Source: Davidsoniella eucalypti
Taxonomy: Eukaryota > Ascomycota > Sordariomycetes > Microascales > Ceratocystidaceae
Assembly: GCA_004009845.1 (NCBI GenBank)
Contig: RMBW01000124.1
Location: 1 to 64,000, forward strand
Direction: 5' to 3'
Length of the DNA stretch: 64,000 bases
The notes under the pieces were generated by a model. That model saw only the letters and a list, made by a program, of their open reading frames with translations. It ran no database searches and was not told the origin of the DNA. The first letter of the stretch is position 1. Every line of letters begins with the position of its first letter. The translations under genes and the position numbers were made by a program. Below are positions 1 to 12,620 of the stretch, in pieces.

Positions 1-1467
1 CGCATGAGCGTAGCCAGGTGCTGGAGAGAAGCCTCGCCTGAGCCAGCAGCCATGAGGACGTGGTGGTTGATATCCAGGATCGGCCGCACGGTAAGACTGC
101 CATAGTAGCCAGCGCCAATGTCAGGGAACAGACGCTCCATGACCAGAGCCACGGAATACAGGTGGGCAATGACGACAAAGCCAGTGAAGGGCTTGCCTAG
201 CGCCGGGTTCAGGTACTTGAGCGGCAGCCAGAACAGCCAGGCACGCAGCGGCGCCAGCTTCTCGTGTTGCTGCTGTACAGGGAGGCCGGACGAGCCAGCC
301 TTGCGCGTGTTCTTGACGAAGTTGATCAGGTTGGCGACATCCTTGGCATCGGTTCCCGTTGCCTTCAGGTGCGTCTCCAGGAGCTGGAGCTGCTGTACCG
401 TCCGCTGAAGCACGTCCATGTCCTCCTTGTCGGGCTGAGTCGGCTTGTGATCCGGCCGGGGCGACGGCGGTGCCATGGTGGTGACGTGCTGCTCATCGAT
501 GAAGCCCTGGAAGCGCGAAGGGAAGTTGCTCTGTCTGATGTGCTCGATGATCTATAGACGTGTTAGAAAGATAGTCAGTCCCATACATATGAACAAACTA
601 TGAGAAGAGATATTAGGGGGACTTACCGAAAGGGTGCCATTCATGTGCTTTGACCAGTCACGCCTGTATTTATCTAGTGTTAGTAGTGTAGCCACATGTG
701 GAGGGGGGGGGAGTCTATTTCTCACCACTCAGTAGTCTGCCACGACAGGACAAGCGACGCTGCGAGGATCGAGTCCGAGTTCTCGTGGTTGAAGCGCTGC
801 AGTGCGTCGCCGAGACCCTTGAGAGCCTTGCCGCGATGCGAGAAGGCCATGTTGCGCAGGGCAGGCGAGTCGCGAACAGTAGTCATGTGAGTAGCCGAGA
901 AGGCGAGCACGGCGTTCATGACGAAGGGGGAGAGAGCGGCGTAGCTGAGAATCTCGGGCATCTGGCTACTCCAGACAGTCAGACCCAGGTTGTGGTAGTT
1001 AGCCAGGTCGCTGCAAACGATGGCGAGATGGCACAGCAGGCGCAAATCGTCGAGCTTGAGCGTTTTGGGGTCGACGTAGTGGAACACGGGCAGCATGGGG
1101 AAGGGCCAGTTGGCAGCTAGGTTGCTCGAGGCCGAGGAGGCAGCGAGCCACGAGTCGGCGGTAGCCGAGACCTCTTCGGTCCAGGTCAAGGCCGCCTTAT
1201 CGGGCGAGCCAGAGCGGTCAACGGGCATGTCGTTGTACGGGCAGCGGATCTTGTGCTTGGTGCAGTTGAGGCACTGAGGGAAGGTCTCGTCACAGCGGAT
1301 ATGACGGCGCTTGCAAGCTTCACAGCCCTTGCGGGACTTAGTGTGGCTAGAGACGGTCAAGTCAGTCAGTTATATGTCTATGAATCGAGCCGGTTTTGGT
1401 CTACTACGACCAAGAAAGGAACTCATGCTTACCTGCGGCGAGGAGGACCACCACCAGGACCAGCCAT
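1..1467 (-). CDS. Zn2Cys6 transcription factor, sterol-regulator (Upc2)-like N-terminus (3' end outside window)
   Basis: Encodes a fungal binuclear zinc-cluster DNA-binding regulator, expected in the nucleus. The exon model is 1433-1467, 727/726-1346, 627-663 and 1-551, with introns of 86, 62 and 75 bp that all have GT-AG ends. The first exon supplies the ATG and a short Gly/Pro-rich start, followed by RRSHTKSRKGC. The zinc cluster is complete: C20, C23, C30, C37, C40 and C47, with spacing C-x2-C-x6-C-x6-C-x2-C-x6-C. This N-terminal arrangement, zinc cluster preceded by HTKSRKGC, is typical of fungal regulators related to yeast Upc2 and Ecm22; calling it a sterol regulator is inference. About 414 residues are visible and the C-terminus lies beyond position 1. 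A start inside the second exon (TTG-led) would lose nothing of the cluster but is not an ATG, so the spliced start is preferred. Confidence 0.93.
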
Positions 1468-1632
1468 TGTGATATTAGTTTCGTAAAGGCGTAAAAGAAA
1501 AAGATAAAAAGCGAGTATAGAAGAGAGACACTGGAGACGGCCGACCAAGTTGAAGTCGGAAAGTTCCACGCTAAACGAGTGTTTCTATAGGCAGATAGCA
1601 AAGCCTTATATATATATATCAAAGCGAATCTG

Positions 1633-1660
1633 TATATAAAAGGGGATTTCAAGCGAGTGT
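1633..1660 (+). repeat. Leader module copy 1: TATATAA + TTCAAGCGAGTGT
   Basis: TATATAA lies at 1633-1639 and TTCAAGCGAGTGT at 1648-1660, with eight bases between them. The 12-mer TTCAAGCGAGTG recurs twice more within about 1 kb upstream of the same regulator. Orientation is given as written; on the gene strand the order is CACTCGCTTGAA then TTATATA. Function is unknown. Confidence 0.75.
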
Positions 1661-2362
1661 AAACGCAAGCAGGCAAAATCCAAATAAAAGAATATAAAAG
1701 AAAAAATGAGATACCGAGGAAACAAAAAATGAAGAAGCTGGTCAACGAGAGAAGACGAGCTCAGAAAAAGCCGGAGCAAGACACTTATATACGGGTGGTA
1801 CAGATATCGGCGTCTTATACTTCGGAGCTAGATCCGCAAATTCGGGCAAACAAGTAGCTTGAGCGGCAAATAAGACCCCAAGGCTAAAAAGAAATAATAG
1901 AGGGGGGAAAAAAAAACTTTGATGAACTTTGCGAAGAAAAACACGGGAGGATTTTATGGTTTTCCTGCGTCTTAAGTCTCTACTCAAGGATAGCTCAAGA
2001 CTCTTTTTTTTTTCTGGGGCGACGAGAAGAATAAAGAACTAATAAATTATCAACTGGTGAAGGCAAAACAAGCGTCTTCTAAGACAAGGGGGGCGTGAAG
2101 AAGATGAAGAAGGGGGTGCTTTAGCTGTTTGTTGGCCTTGATTCTGGTCGTTCTAGCGACTTTGGTAGCGAGCGTGGAGAATGGGATGTTCTTCGTTATG
2201 ATAACCGGTGGACTCAAGATACCGGACAGCAAGCCAGAAAAATGAGATCCTGAGAAGAAAAGAAAAAAAAAGAAGACAAAGCGAGGGGTCGTCGGTCAAT
2301 GACTTATATAGATATATAGATCGAGAGCTAGAGATCTACACAAGACGATACTAGTATCAAAA

Positions 2363-2396
2363 TATATAAGATAAGGTGAGGTGTTCAAGCGAGTGT
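2363..2396 (+). repeat. Leader module copy 2: TATATAA + TTCAAGCGAGTGT
   Basis: TATATAA lies at 2363-2369 and TTCAAGCGAGTGT at 2384-2396, with a 14-base spacer. The downstream 13-mer is identical to copy 1. Confidence 0.75.
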
Positions 2397-2654
2397 GGTG
2401 GGCTACTGAATAGCTGGAAGAAGGCTTTCAGAGACGATCTCGAGACATTGAAATGTGCCGAGAACAAGATTTAGACGGAAGAGCAGATGGCTTCAGTGTG
2501 TTCTTGATATCTGAGTTTCTAAAGAATAGAAGTGGGCTAAGCAGACATGTAGATGGGAGATCTAATCAAAGATAAAGAGAATATTATATTGTTGAGGCAA
2601 GACAAAAACGTCGAGGGCGGAGAAGGTCTATATATTCTTCTTTTTTTTTTTTGT

Positions 2655-2681
2655 TATATAAGTGTTTTTTTCAAGCGAGTG
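2655..2681 (+). repeat. Leader module copy 3: TATATAA + TTCAAGCGAGTG
   Basis: TATATAA lies at 2655-2661 and TTCAAGCGAGTG at 2670-2681, with the same eight-base spacer as copy 1, but here the spacer is mostly T. A weaker partial copy (AGCGAGTGTG) lies at 2871-2880. Confidence 0.75.
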
Positions 2682-3412
2682 ACAGGAGTCGACGAGGACT
2701 TCCTCAGAAAAAAGCGAAGAATAAAATAGAGCCTAGAGATTCAGCACGTAAGTGACGACGTCTTTGGTTGGCAGATCAGATGAAGATGAGAGAGGAGGAG
2801 GAAGGATGTAGTTGAGCGATAGATTCCAAGAGGCAGTTTCTCTTTTTGTTGGAGAGGGTTCTTTTTTGGCAGCGAGTGTGTCTTTGAGAAACAAGCAAAC
2901 GAAAGAGGTTGTTTCCAAAATCAAAATTGCACAATCCAAGAAAACGAGAGTAGTTGCAGATGAGCAGAAGAAATAAAGAAACAGGCACGAAAAACCCGGA
3001 GTTGGTCTTTCTAGAAATGGAAGATGAGGAAGATGGGACGGAATGGAGTTTCTGGCGATAGAGAAGAAAAAAACGGGAAGTTGCCTGCTCTTATGGAAAA
3101 AGTGTGGAGTGGGGGAAGGTAAGCAAAATAAAAATGAAGAATACAAATTCACACAAGGCAAGAGCTACAAAATGGTAATAATTAGTCTAATAGTACTACG
3201 TAGTAAGTGGTAATAATAATTGAGCAGGAGGAAAGTTACCAAATAAAAATTAAACGGTCCATTAAGAGCTGTGTCGGTTATTTCTGGGGGCACTGCCGCC
3301 TATGACCAAGAAAAAAAAACGATAAAAGAGAACAGAACAAGAACAAGACTTATGATGGCTTTGCAACAAGGTGCTAACAAGGTATGGCAGGTTCGTCTGG
3401 CACTGTTCTTGT

Positions 3413-3444
3413 CTGGCAACTGCTTTGGCTGGCAACTGCTTTGG
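3413..3444. repeat. 16-bp tandem duplication
   Basis: The unit CTGGCAACTGCTTTGG occurs twice in exact tandem (3413-3428 and 3429-3444), within a longer stretch rich in CTGG. No gene is associated. Confidence 0.85.
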
Positions 3445-3966
3445 CTGGTTGATTGGCCCGTCTGGCTAGGTGAAGGTAGCAATTACCTGCTCGATAGTTA
3501 CCTATAGCTGCTTTGCCTGCTGCAAGGAAAGCACGGCACATTTCTTCTTGGCCCGTTGTAGCAACTACTCCTTCGAGCGAGGTTTTTTTTTTCTTTTTTT
3601 TTCCGACTATCTTCTTTTTAACTTTGGTTCACTTTGGTTAATGTCAGCGAGGGGCTTGTCTTCTTTGCATATTTATTTGTTTGATAGTGTGAGGGGAACA
3701 AGAGGTTGCCTGAAGCTTCAATCTTTTGTAAGGAAGATGACTACTAGGCTTATGTTGTAAAAATAAAAATAATAATAATAACTGAAGAAGAAAGGTAGGT
3801 ATAGGTTCTCTTCATACATATTATCTTCCTTTCGCACTCAATCTCTTTGCCTCTCTATTTTCCTTCATTACTTGCCTGATAGTATGTATTTAGTCTCCCA
3901 CAAAACAAATACAAAATAGCACAGCCACCCCGGTTAAGCAAGCAACCACTTGGTGTTGAAGTATGA

Positions 3967-3997
3967 CATCCCATCCCATCCCATCCCATCCATCCCC
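3967..3997. repeat. (CATCC)n simple repeat
   Basis: Four exact CATCC units at 3967-3986 are followed by imperfect units ending in a C-run. Confidence 0.9.
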
Positions 3998-6900
3998 CAA
4001 GGTGCGTGTGAATTTGAGCCAAGAACAAGAATGGAATATACTGGCATTGGTTTGCTTTCCCCGACACGGTGTGAAAGTCGATGTGGTAAACAAGGATGGG
4101 GTGCAAAAGAGTAGGAAAAATAAAAGCAGGGTTCTTCCTTTCTTGGGGAACAGGTTTGGTTCATGGGAGGGAGTGTTCTGAGCAGTCCACGCCCTTGTTA
4201 ATTTATTTTTCATAAAGAGGCGTGGCTAATTTATAGCTAATTTATCTTCGTCTATAACCAAGTTGGCAAGTGACCTTGGCCTTGATTGCTCCGAGGCTCG
4301 TTACTTGCGGATTTGTTGGAACGCCCTGCTTACAGATAGTACATTGGGGTTTTTATTTTTGATTCTACATATCTGTATAGTTTGTCTTGTTCCACCGTCA
4401 GCTCAGCTTTAGCTTGAGCTTGGTCAAGGCTATCTGCTATTTGTGTCTGTATTTTCTTGTGTTTCTTCGCCGAGTTACAATATCTCTATAGGTCTGTGTT
4501 TTGTGTTGTCTTTCAATGTGAGGCTGTCTCTGCTGTCTAGCTGATTTGTCTCATCAATATATTTCCTTGTTACTAAATGTAGTCCATATGGCAATATGAC
4601 GGGCCAGAGACTGCAAGTCGCCCCGCTCTGGGGAGAGAGAGAGGGGGGGGATGAATAAAATAATGGGAGAATAAATAAATCCTGCTCTGCCGGTGACTTC
4701 ATAGCCCCAATAAAGGAGCAATACACCCAGAATCTCTATGTCACTAGTCTCATAGTGTCTTTGTCCATTAGTCCAACACCTATTTTTGTTTTCTTCTTGT
4801 CGTCCTACGGCTTCAACGTCGCTTTTGCTTTGTTCAGCGTCATAGTCGATCACTTCCTAATGTTGATATATGCCCACGCTTTTCTATCTGTTCTTTATCT
4901 GGTATCTGGCTCTCTAACCTTGTTCATCACAGATCAAGAAAAGTGTTCGGAGTCTTCGCCATACCGATACGCCGCTCAGTAGTAATATCTACATACCTTG
5001 CTTGTAAATTCTAAAGCACCTAGTAAAAAAAAGAAACGAAAAACCAGAGCTAACAGGTCCCAAGCCAAATAAAAGCCCCTGTTCCCATCCATCTTTCCAT
5101 AATGTAAATATCTACAAGTGAACCTTTGCTTGGCTACTTCCTGATACTGACTGGCCCTGTTCTCTTGCAATCCCCTTCCCCTCTCGTTTTCCTCGTTTTT
5201 CTGCCCGGTCCTCCCTCCTCGTTGTGTTTTTTATGGAAAGACTTCTTCTTATAAAACATTACAATGGCTGACTAGATCAAGGGAAGGAATATAGTTGTGC
5301 AAAAAAAAAATTGTATCAAAAGTTGAGAAAACAGGACAAGAAATTAATCTATGTCCAGGAACTATAGTATTTTGGTATGTGCACGATAAGAGAAGACTAT
5401 TTTACACTTTCTTTCATATTTGGCACACTTGCTTCCAAAAAAAGAAAATTAAGCCTGAACACACTCGTACTTTTCTGATATTTTGAAGAATATTTTGAAG
5501 TTAAATAGACTGACCAACTGAAAAGAAAAAAAAAACCAACTTACAATCTATGAATCATAGCACTGGGGATCTGAGGAACTTGACTGCCAGTATCAAGCAG
5601 CTCCTAGCAAATATAAATCTGTCTTATAGGCAGCAGCAGACCAAAGAGTGAAACTAAGAAGTACTCATTACTCTCCGGCATGGTTAGGGTCCCTTAATCT
5701 CGAGGCACAATTGTGCTGACCTTCTTACAATACAGCATAAATAAGTTCTTCTCTCAAGATACTCCAAACCACAGCGGATATCCAAAGGGTTAGCTGAACC
5801 ACGGCCTTTTTCTGGTTGCTTTGGTTTACAATTTAGCTTACCATGTTCACATAAAATGCAGGGAAAAGAAGCTCTTACAAAAGAAGACACTAGCCCGTTT
5901 TATTAGCTAGACCAAGATGCTGCTTTGGCCGATTCTCTTTTGAGAATCATCGAGCCACATGTTGCTGGAGGCCGCAAAGGTAGGCCTAAAGACGCTCCCA
6001 ATAAGGGTAGAGTATGTGCCTCGCGTACCGAATTTAGCCAGGTCTTGATTAGTTAACTGCTTACTTTTTGTTTTTATAATGAATTTCCTACTCTTCTTCC
6101 AGTAACTATTCTTTTGGCTCTAGTTCTTTTTTGTGTTCCATTAAGGTTTGTCAAGCCCACTATATTAGGGTTTAGAGCCTAGTCAGAGTCAGACCCATAA
6201 CCCTACATTCAAGAGACTTTAGTTTTCTAGATCAACCAGAACTCAATTGTCAAATCTTTCAATCTGCAACAACGTGAAAAAGGGTTTACTCGATTTTGTT
6301 TTGGGCATGATGCAAGATTGAGGGGCAGTTTATAATTTTTTTTAAAAAAAATAAAAGTATGAAAGCCTAGGAATCATTTCCTAACTGGGACAAATAGTTT
6401 TTCTTGTATACTATCGTTCTTAAACTAGACTTTAAAACAAAGCATCGCCGTTCAAACTAAACACTGCAACGCAAGCCCAGAAAGTGCCCCTGGCATTCCG
6501 TTTTGCTGTACTTGAATCTTGGTAGTCTCTAGGTCCCAGGCCACTTTTCTCTCACCTATAATGTGGTCGTTGCAGGCTGGTTACCTGACTCCTATCCTGC
6601 GATCTCTCCCTGCCTTCCCCTCATCTTCGGCGGGACACTGATCTAAAGCTGTCCTGTGCTCGAACTAGTTCATTCGGCCATAGTCCATGTGTAATGTGTA
6701 ATAGCCGCTTGTTTTGTTCTACTGCCTGCTTCCTTGGAATCGGGGCTTCGTCAGGAACTCAAGGAACAGATATGTATCAACGCATACAGAAGACGAAGAC
6801 AAGGTACCGCTTCTACGGCTATCGTTATCGCCCGCGAGAAAACAGAGACACCAGGTAGTTTGATGGCTCGGAACGCCGTACAAGGTGAGAAACTAGCAGC

Positions 6901-8123
6901 TTAGCTATTCTATTAGTGCGGGCTGAATTATACGCATAGCATATAGGGTATGGTCTAACACGCAACTTGAAATCCCCTTGGCTAGGCTACTCGGCAGTCA
7001 GTTCCAAAACAACTGGAAAATCTCCTACCAAAAGATGTCCTTGGCAGTGAAACCACTTGGGAATAAAGAAACCGTGGGATGATCGACGTCACGGACGCAG
7101 ACTGGCTATGTCCTTCTCGCTTTCCAGCTCTATCTGCTCGTTTGATGCCGCCAGCTGTCTTTAGCGACCTGAAAGCAACGCCAGCCAAAGCAACAAGAAA
7201 AGCAAGATGGATATCTAATTATCAACCGCATTCGTCGGTTCGGTGCTGTGCTTGCTGCGGCCCGTGCGGGGACGCAAATAGCTAGTTGAGTTGCGTGTGG
7301 AATATAGGCAAGTATTGGCGTTATAGATGACACTGCCATCCTGCCTGCTTTTTGATGGCTCCTTTGTCTTGTTCGAATGAATGAATGGAATCTTCTATGC
7401 AGCAAGCAAATCTCCGTCGACTCAATGTTGACATCATGGCCCGTTAGAAGATTGTTCGAGCTTTTCCGGAACCAGAAGACAAAGAGGGCATGTCCTCCTT
7501 CCCCTGTGTCTATCTAATACCAAAATCACAGCCTGTTATGGTGCCCTTTTCTACGTCTACCGTGCTATATTATGCTACTATAGCTCTATGCTACCGATAC
7601 AGATATACTGTGACAAATATACTCTTGCTACAACAATGCCCCATTCCAACATCTATGCGCCCTTTGTTTAGCTGCTGCGAATTATGAAGCAATCCAACCT
7701 ACCCAACATGAAAGCTTTATGTACTCAATGACTTAACCCATATTCATCCCCCCCTCCCCTCCCCTGATTTCTGCACTATGATGCAAACATTAGCAACGTT
7801 ATATTCCCACAAGACCCCATTGCGTTGCCATTGCTACTTATTCGCCGCTCTATACAGATACATATGTATTAGTGCCAGTGTCACCCGTGTCTCCAACAGC
7901 CCTTTTTTTTCTTTTTCTTTTTGTTTTTTTCTTTTTCGAAATGGGGGCGGCTGTAGATATATTATAGTAGCTGGTTCTATATATTGATTGTAATGGCCTC
8001 ATCACAGCAGTAGCATTCCCTTTTTTAGACTAGGGTCGCAGTAGCCTAAATCTTCTAGGATTCATCACTGCTCAACCACATTTGAAAAAAAACGTGCAGA
8101 CTTTTTTATAACTACAATCTATA

Positions 8124-8131
8124 TACATGTA
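8124..8131. repeat. TACATGTA palindrome, cluster member
   Basis: This is an 8-bp perfect palindrome, here extended to TACATGTAG. Further copies lie at 9080-9087, 11023-11030, 11197-11204 and 12124-12131, giving five in about 4 kb. Single copies occur at 37723-37730, 52764-52771 and 61509-61516. Confidence 0.6.
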
Positions 8132-9088
8132 GACTTGAATCTGTGACGAGGCGAAGCACTTGCAGATACACGTAACAAAAATCAAACAATGGTGTATCCC
8201 ATATTCCATGTCACAAGTCATATTTCTCATACAGACATCGATATTCACTGTCTTTGCCAAGTCGGTCCTACTTGCTATACTAGCAATGATAACTAGCAGT
8301 ATTTTACCAACTAACCCGAAGCAACTAAGATATACTGCCACCAACACTGCCAAGGTGGAAACTCTGGTCCGCGTTGATAATGTTGTAGCGGTTCAGAATC
8401 CTAAGTTTCAAACTGCCAAGCCCAGCAAAGAAAAAAAAAACACCATCATCGGTTTCTTGTCCCTAGCTCTCTAGCTGTATTTTCCATATCCCCTCGAGTT
8501 TTCTCTTTTTTTTTCTCTTCTCCTTCTCTCTCTTTAGGAACAGACATTCTCCAGGTTCTTTTGTAGTCTCTCTTCTTGTCTCTATCGTGTTTGTCATAAA
8601 CTTAGTTAGTCAGCTCTCCTTGGCAAACCTTTCTCTTTCTAACTTGTCGGAAATATTTCCAATGTTTGCCTGATATTTTTTTTTCACAATATACAATAGA
8701 GAATTCCGTATCGTCTTTCGGGGATTTTTTCTTTGAAATTTGTTTGTTGCCTTGTAGCTTCCTGACTCGGTCAAGATTATATGCAGAGCAAAGCTCAAAG
8801 TCAGGTCCAGGTCCAAAATCATGATTTTTTTTTTACAATCAAAGCAAGAAATCCAGAGGAAAATCCAAAAGGCTGCGCTTGTTATGATCTCATGCCAGTG
8901 ATTTCTTTTTTTTTCTATCCTATAGTTTCTTTATGGCGCGGCTCGGCTGTCGCTCGCCTACTAGTTTAATGCATACAAAGTTCATGTAGTTAGGGCACAA
9001 CTTTAGCACTAGTTCCCTCTACTAAACCCTCTTGGGGATTTACCCCCGCCCTCAAGGTTCTCATTGTTGGATCAGCTTATACATGTAG

Positions 9089-9116
9089 CTTTTACATACA
9101 GATATGTATGTAAAAG
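9089..9116. repeat. Perfect 11-bp inverted repeat with 6-base loop
   Basis: CTTTTACATAC at 9089-9099 and GTATGTAAAAG at 9106-9116 are perfect reverse complements around AGATAT. A TACATGTAG motif lies immediately to the left (9080-9088). No gene overlaps it. Confidence 0.85.
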
Positions 9117-9619
9117 ATGTATCTCTATGCTTCACCGCGTGTATTGATATCCCTTTTCCAGACGCCCAGACACCTGATAATATTATATTCCAGAGCATAA
9201 TTCTTCTATTTTGAGAGTCTCCATTCCATATTTGTTCTAATTGTCTTGTCAAGTCATGTCTAATTTCTGCCACTTCTATGGACGAAATATGTTGAAAAGA
9301 AAATTTTATAGTGATTTTGTTCCAGAATGTGTATTAGGGTTATAACCCATATATTTATATACGTATATGGCTCTAGTTGAAGCTGGCGCGAAAATCCCGC
9401 CCTTGCAGACATTCCACCGCTGGCTTTACCTTCTCTATTGATCCTCCATTGAGTACTTTCATAGAGAAGGATGAATGATAAAAGGAAGTAGAAGGTCATA
9501 TAATGACAAGTGATAAAATAACCAACAACGCCTAGTTATACCGACCGTTTGCATTCAAAAAAAAACATAGAAGTAAAACAAGAATTGCTGGGATACTCGC
9601 ACGTGATACGTATATCACT

Positions 9620-9632
9620 AAACCCTAACCCC
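9620..9632. repeat. Telo-box-like AAACCCTAACCCC
   Basis: This contains AAACCCTAA, the telo-box sequence bound by TRF/Tbf1-type proteins in several eukaryotes. GTGATA and TATCAC arms form a small palindrome just to the left (9604-9619). The assignment as a binding site is inference. Confidence 0.4.
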
Positions 9633-12595
9633 TGAAAAAACATCAATCTTGGTTATGTTTGTACCCAACATTTTGTCAGTAGGGCAATTGCCTACGGCAG
9701 TTGGAAAAAGTTGAGCCGAACAAGTGATTGAAAAAAAAGTCCACGAGGAAAACAAAAAAAACATTGACGCCATCCGAACTTTTACTTAGTAGTTGCCTCA
9801 ATCTCAACCATTGAAACATTTTTTTCTTCTTTTTTTCTAAACTACGATATCTTTGATTATTGGTTTTGAACCATAATTCCGAGTGATGAGCCGTTTTGCC
9901 ATATAAAAGAATCAAGGCGTGACCGTCTATTGATATCCAGAGTCCAGGTCCTGCCCTATCACAATTCTTTTTTATTTTTTTTTGAATTACACATGCAGAG
10001 AAACTCGGTGATCGACTTTATTTCTCCGCTTGTTTTTGCCTCTGCCTTACAGCCCTTTTGCCTTTGAATTATTTTTGCAATGACGATCTTTAACGTCAAG
10101 AGCCACATAAAGACAAAAGATCTAGGTTTGACGGTGTTTTGACGGGGCCAGACGAGTCTTTTTTCCACAGAAAATCGGTCTATATAGTATAACCTATACA
10201 TTGCACATTATATTGTGACTGTAGATCTATAGAGATCATCATTTTTTTGTACTGAGATAATGTACATAGACAGCCTAGACAAATGATCATCGGTCATACC
10301 AGATTTTTTACTTATTTGGAGTCGGTCAAAGACCACGCCAATACTTGGCGGCCTGACGCTATCACAAAGACTGATCTTCGCATGTCTATAAGGCCGTGTG
10401 TAAGATATAGAAGATTATATTATATTTGGCGTAGAGGTGGTTTATCTTAGTAAGTGGCAGTATACAGCCTTTCGTATGAATACATAAGGGTAGCACTGGT
10501 AATTTCCGTGTACAAAGGCATTACACCAGCAAATAGTTGTTGTGTGTGTCTTTTTTATGAATTTCTTTGGAGGTAGTACCATATCCAGAATGTGTTTCCA
10601 TGGAACAATGTTCTTTGGGATCAACAAGAAGGAAAACCAAACACAGAAAAAAAACAATCTAGACCGGCTTGGCTTGAGATGCGATCCGCAGAACAAAAGA
10701 TCAAAGATTGCCTGTTTTTTTTTTTTTTTTTTACAAGATAGGAAATTTCAGGAGGTACTGAACAAGTAGCATCACTGTTACTTTCTACTACAGAAATTAC
10801 AACTTTGCCAGACAGGAAGGAACTTTTGCCAAAAAAAAAGACCTCCATCGTGAACACAAGGCAAGAGAATGAAGAAAAACAAAAAAGAAAGTCACTAATT
10901 TGGGAAGTTGAGGAGCTTGATTTGGTGAAGAATTCCTGTACCCCCTTATTTACTACATACATTCAGCAACTAGACAAGTAACAGGGCTATAATAACCCTT
11001 ACAAACCAGAGATGTTTGGTTTTACATGTAGATATGACAGAGTCGGTATTGCCGGCATTCTGCTGAAATACTCGATAGTATGTTTATTAGTTGTAGATAG
11101 CTGTATACTGAGTTGAATCTTTAATTAACGGGCTGAAATATATACTAACAAGTCAATTGATGAGTCGGTTGAGCGAAAACAGGAGCTTAAGCCATCTACA
11201 TGTACAAAAACAACCAGCCCCCCCGCCGCATAATTTTGTTGTCTTCCCCGATTCAAAATCTATTCTGGGGTTGTTATCTTATTCCTCGCACTGATCGTAT
11301 CCGTCGTGTCGGTACATGGCAATACGTATCTACTTCCCTGGAAAGCAAGGGCAAAGCAGAAGCCTAAGCCCATGACCCATGAGTCTGACGATGGCGGTAG
11401 CTCCTCTTCCATTTGATGTTTCCTTTGTATGTTCTCTATTATTGATTCTGAGGAACTTTGCTCGGACCAATACTTTTCTTGCTGGGGGAAGCACATTTTA
11501 GTGTTTCTTTGCCGTTTTCGTCTAAATCGGAGTGAATATTCTGCTCTAAATACCTACTATATCTTGCTCTGACCATCTTCTATAATATCCGCTAAATTTG
11601 CTGATAATGCAAAATTTCATACATGAAGACGTCTACTTACAGTGCAACCATGCTGACCATCTACATGCCGTGACGTAAAAAGATCAGGATAAAAAAGAAA
11701 CATCGCGGATTCCTGGTGGACGGTTAGACACCTCACGCACTTTCCAGAATACTTTCTGTCAGTATGCAGATCACTCACTACAAGACTAATTTATTCGAGA
11801 TTTGGGGTATATAGGCTAGGATAGACAAGAATAGATGTGCTGTGTGGTGTCTCTGCCTATGACATGTGTGACTAAGTTTGTTTTCTACTTTGTTTGCCTG
11901 CTTGCTCGTCGCGAGGTAGGGTAATCTTGTCATCTGCAGCTATATGTTCCTAGAGGAATATATTGTTGTCAATCTGTTGGTAACAATCCAATTGTCAGTC
12001 TACAAATGATGCTACTTCTACTAAATCACCAAGCTACCACTGATACCAAGGACAGGGGACATAGTTGTGGATAAGGCTACATACAACTTGACCTTCTTGC
12101 CGGGATAAGGGCGAGGAAATAGGTACATGTAGTTGTAGATCACTTTGTGTATATTTGAAGCTCTGCTTCGCCGGCCGGCTAGCTCGACGAGAATTGGTAG
12201 TGTAAGTAGTTTTGAAGGGGGGGAAAACAGAGAAAAGAATGCCCTGAAACAGAGCCGCTCGTACTGTATTCATGGGAGCAGACAGAAAAGAGTGCCCAAA
12301 AAAAACAAGGCCTCCGACTTGATGGATCGTGGGCTATCTTTTGTCCAGGTATCTTATTTTTATATTCCTGTCTCCCAGGATGAAGAGCGAACGAACGATC
12401 CAAACGAATTGACCCTGATTTGACCTGGATTTGCCTCTCCAGGAGGCTGTAGCCGTGATGTCAATCAGCCAAGATCCAAGCTATCAGATAGGCATGAAGG
12501 ACAGGATAGGGTAGGCCGTCGACTAGGCGATTTCCAGAGTACCGAGAAGCATAGAACTACAATATGTACATATGTATATAGCGAGAGAAGATGAA

Positions 12596-12620
12596 GAGGC
12601 GAGGCGAGGCGAGGCGAGGC
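12596..12620. repeat. (GAGGC)5 minisatellite
   Basis: Five exact GAGGC units, a G-rich patch in AT-rich DNA. Confidence 0.92.

Larger units (their letters stand above)
1468..3200 (-). promoter_or_regulatory. Long pyrimidine-rich promoter/leader of the zinc-cluster regulator
   Basis: No coding region is supportable here. The strand that reads toward the regulator is strongly C/T-rich (the plus strand is full of AGAAGAAGA-type runs), as in fungal promoters and 5' leaders. Short open frames on the minus strand (for example 2733-3161, rich in Phe, Leu, Ser and Pro) are explained by this pyrimidine bias. The region holds three copies of a TATATAA plus TTCAAGCGAGTG module, listed separately, and several other TATATA stretches near 1605, 2310 and 2625. 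Where transcription begins cannot be told from sequence. Confidence 0.55.
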
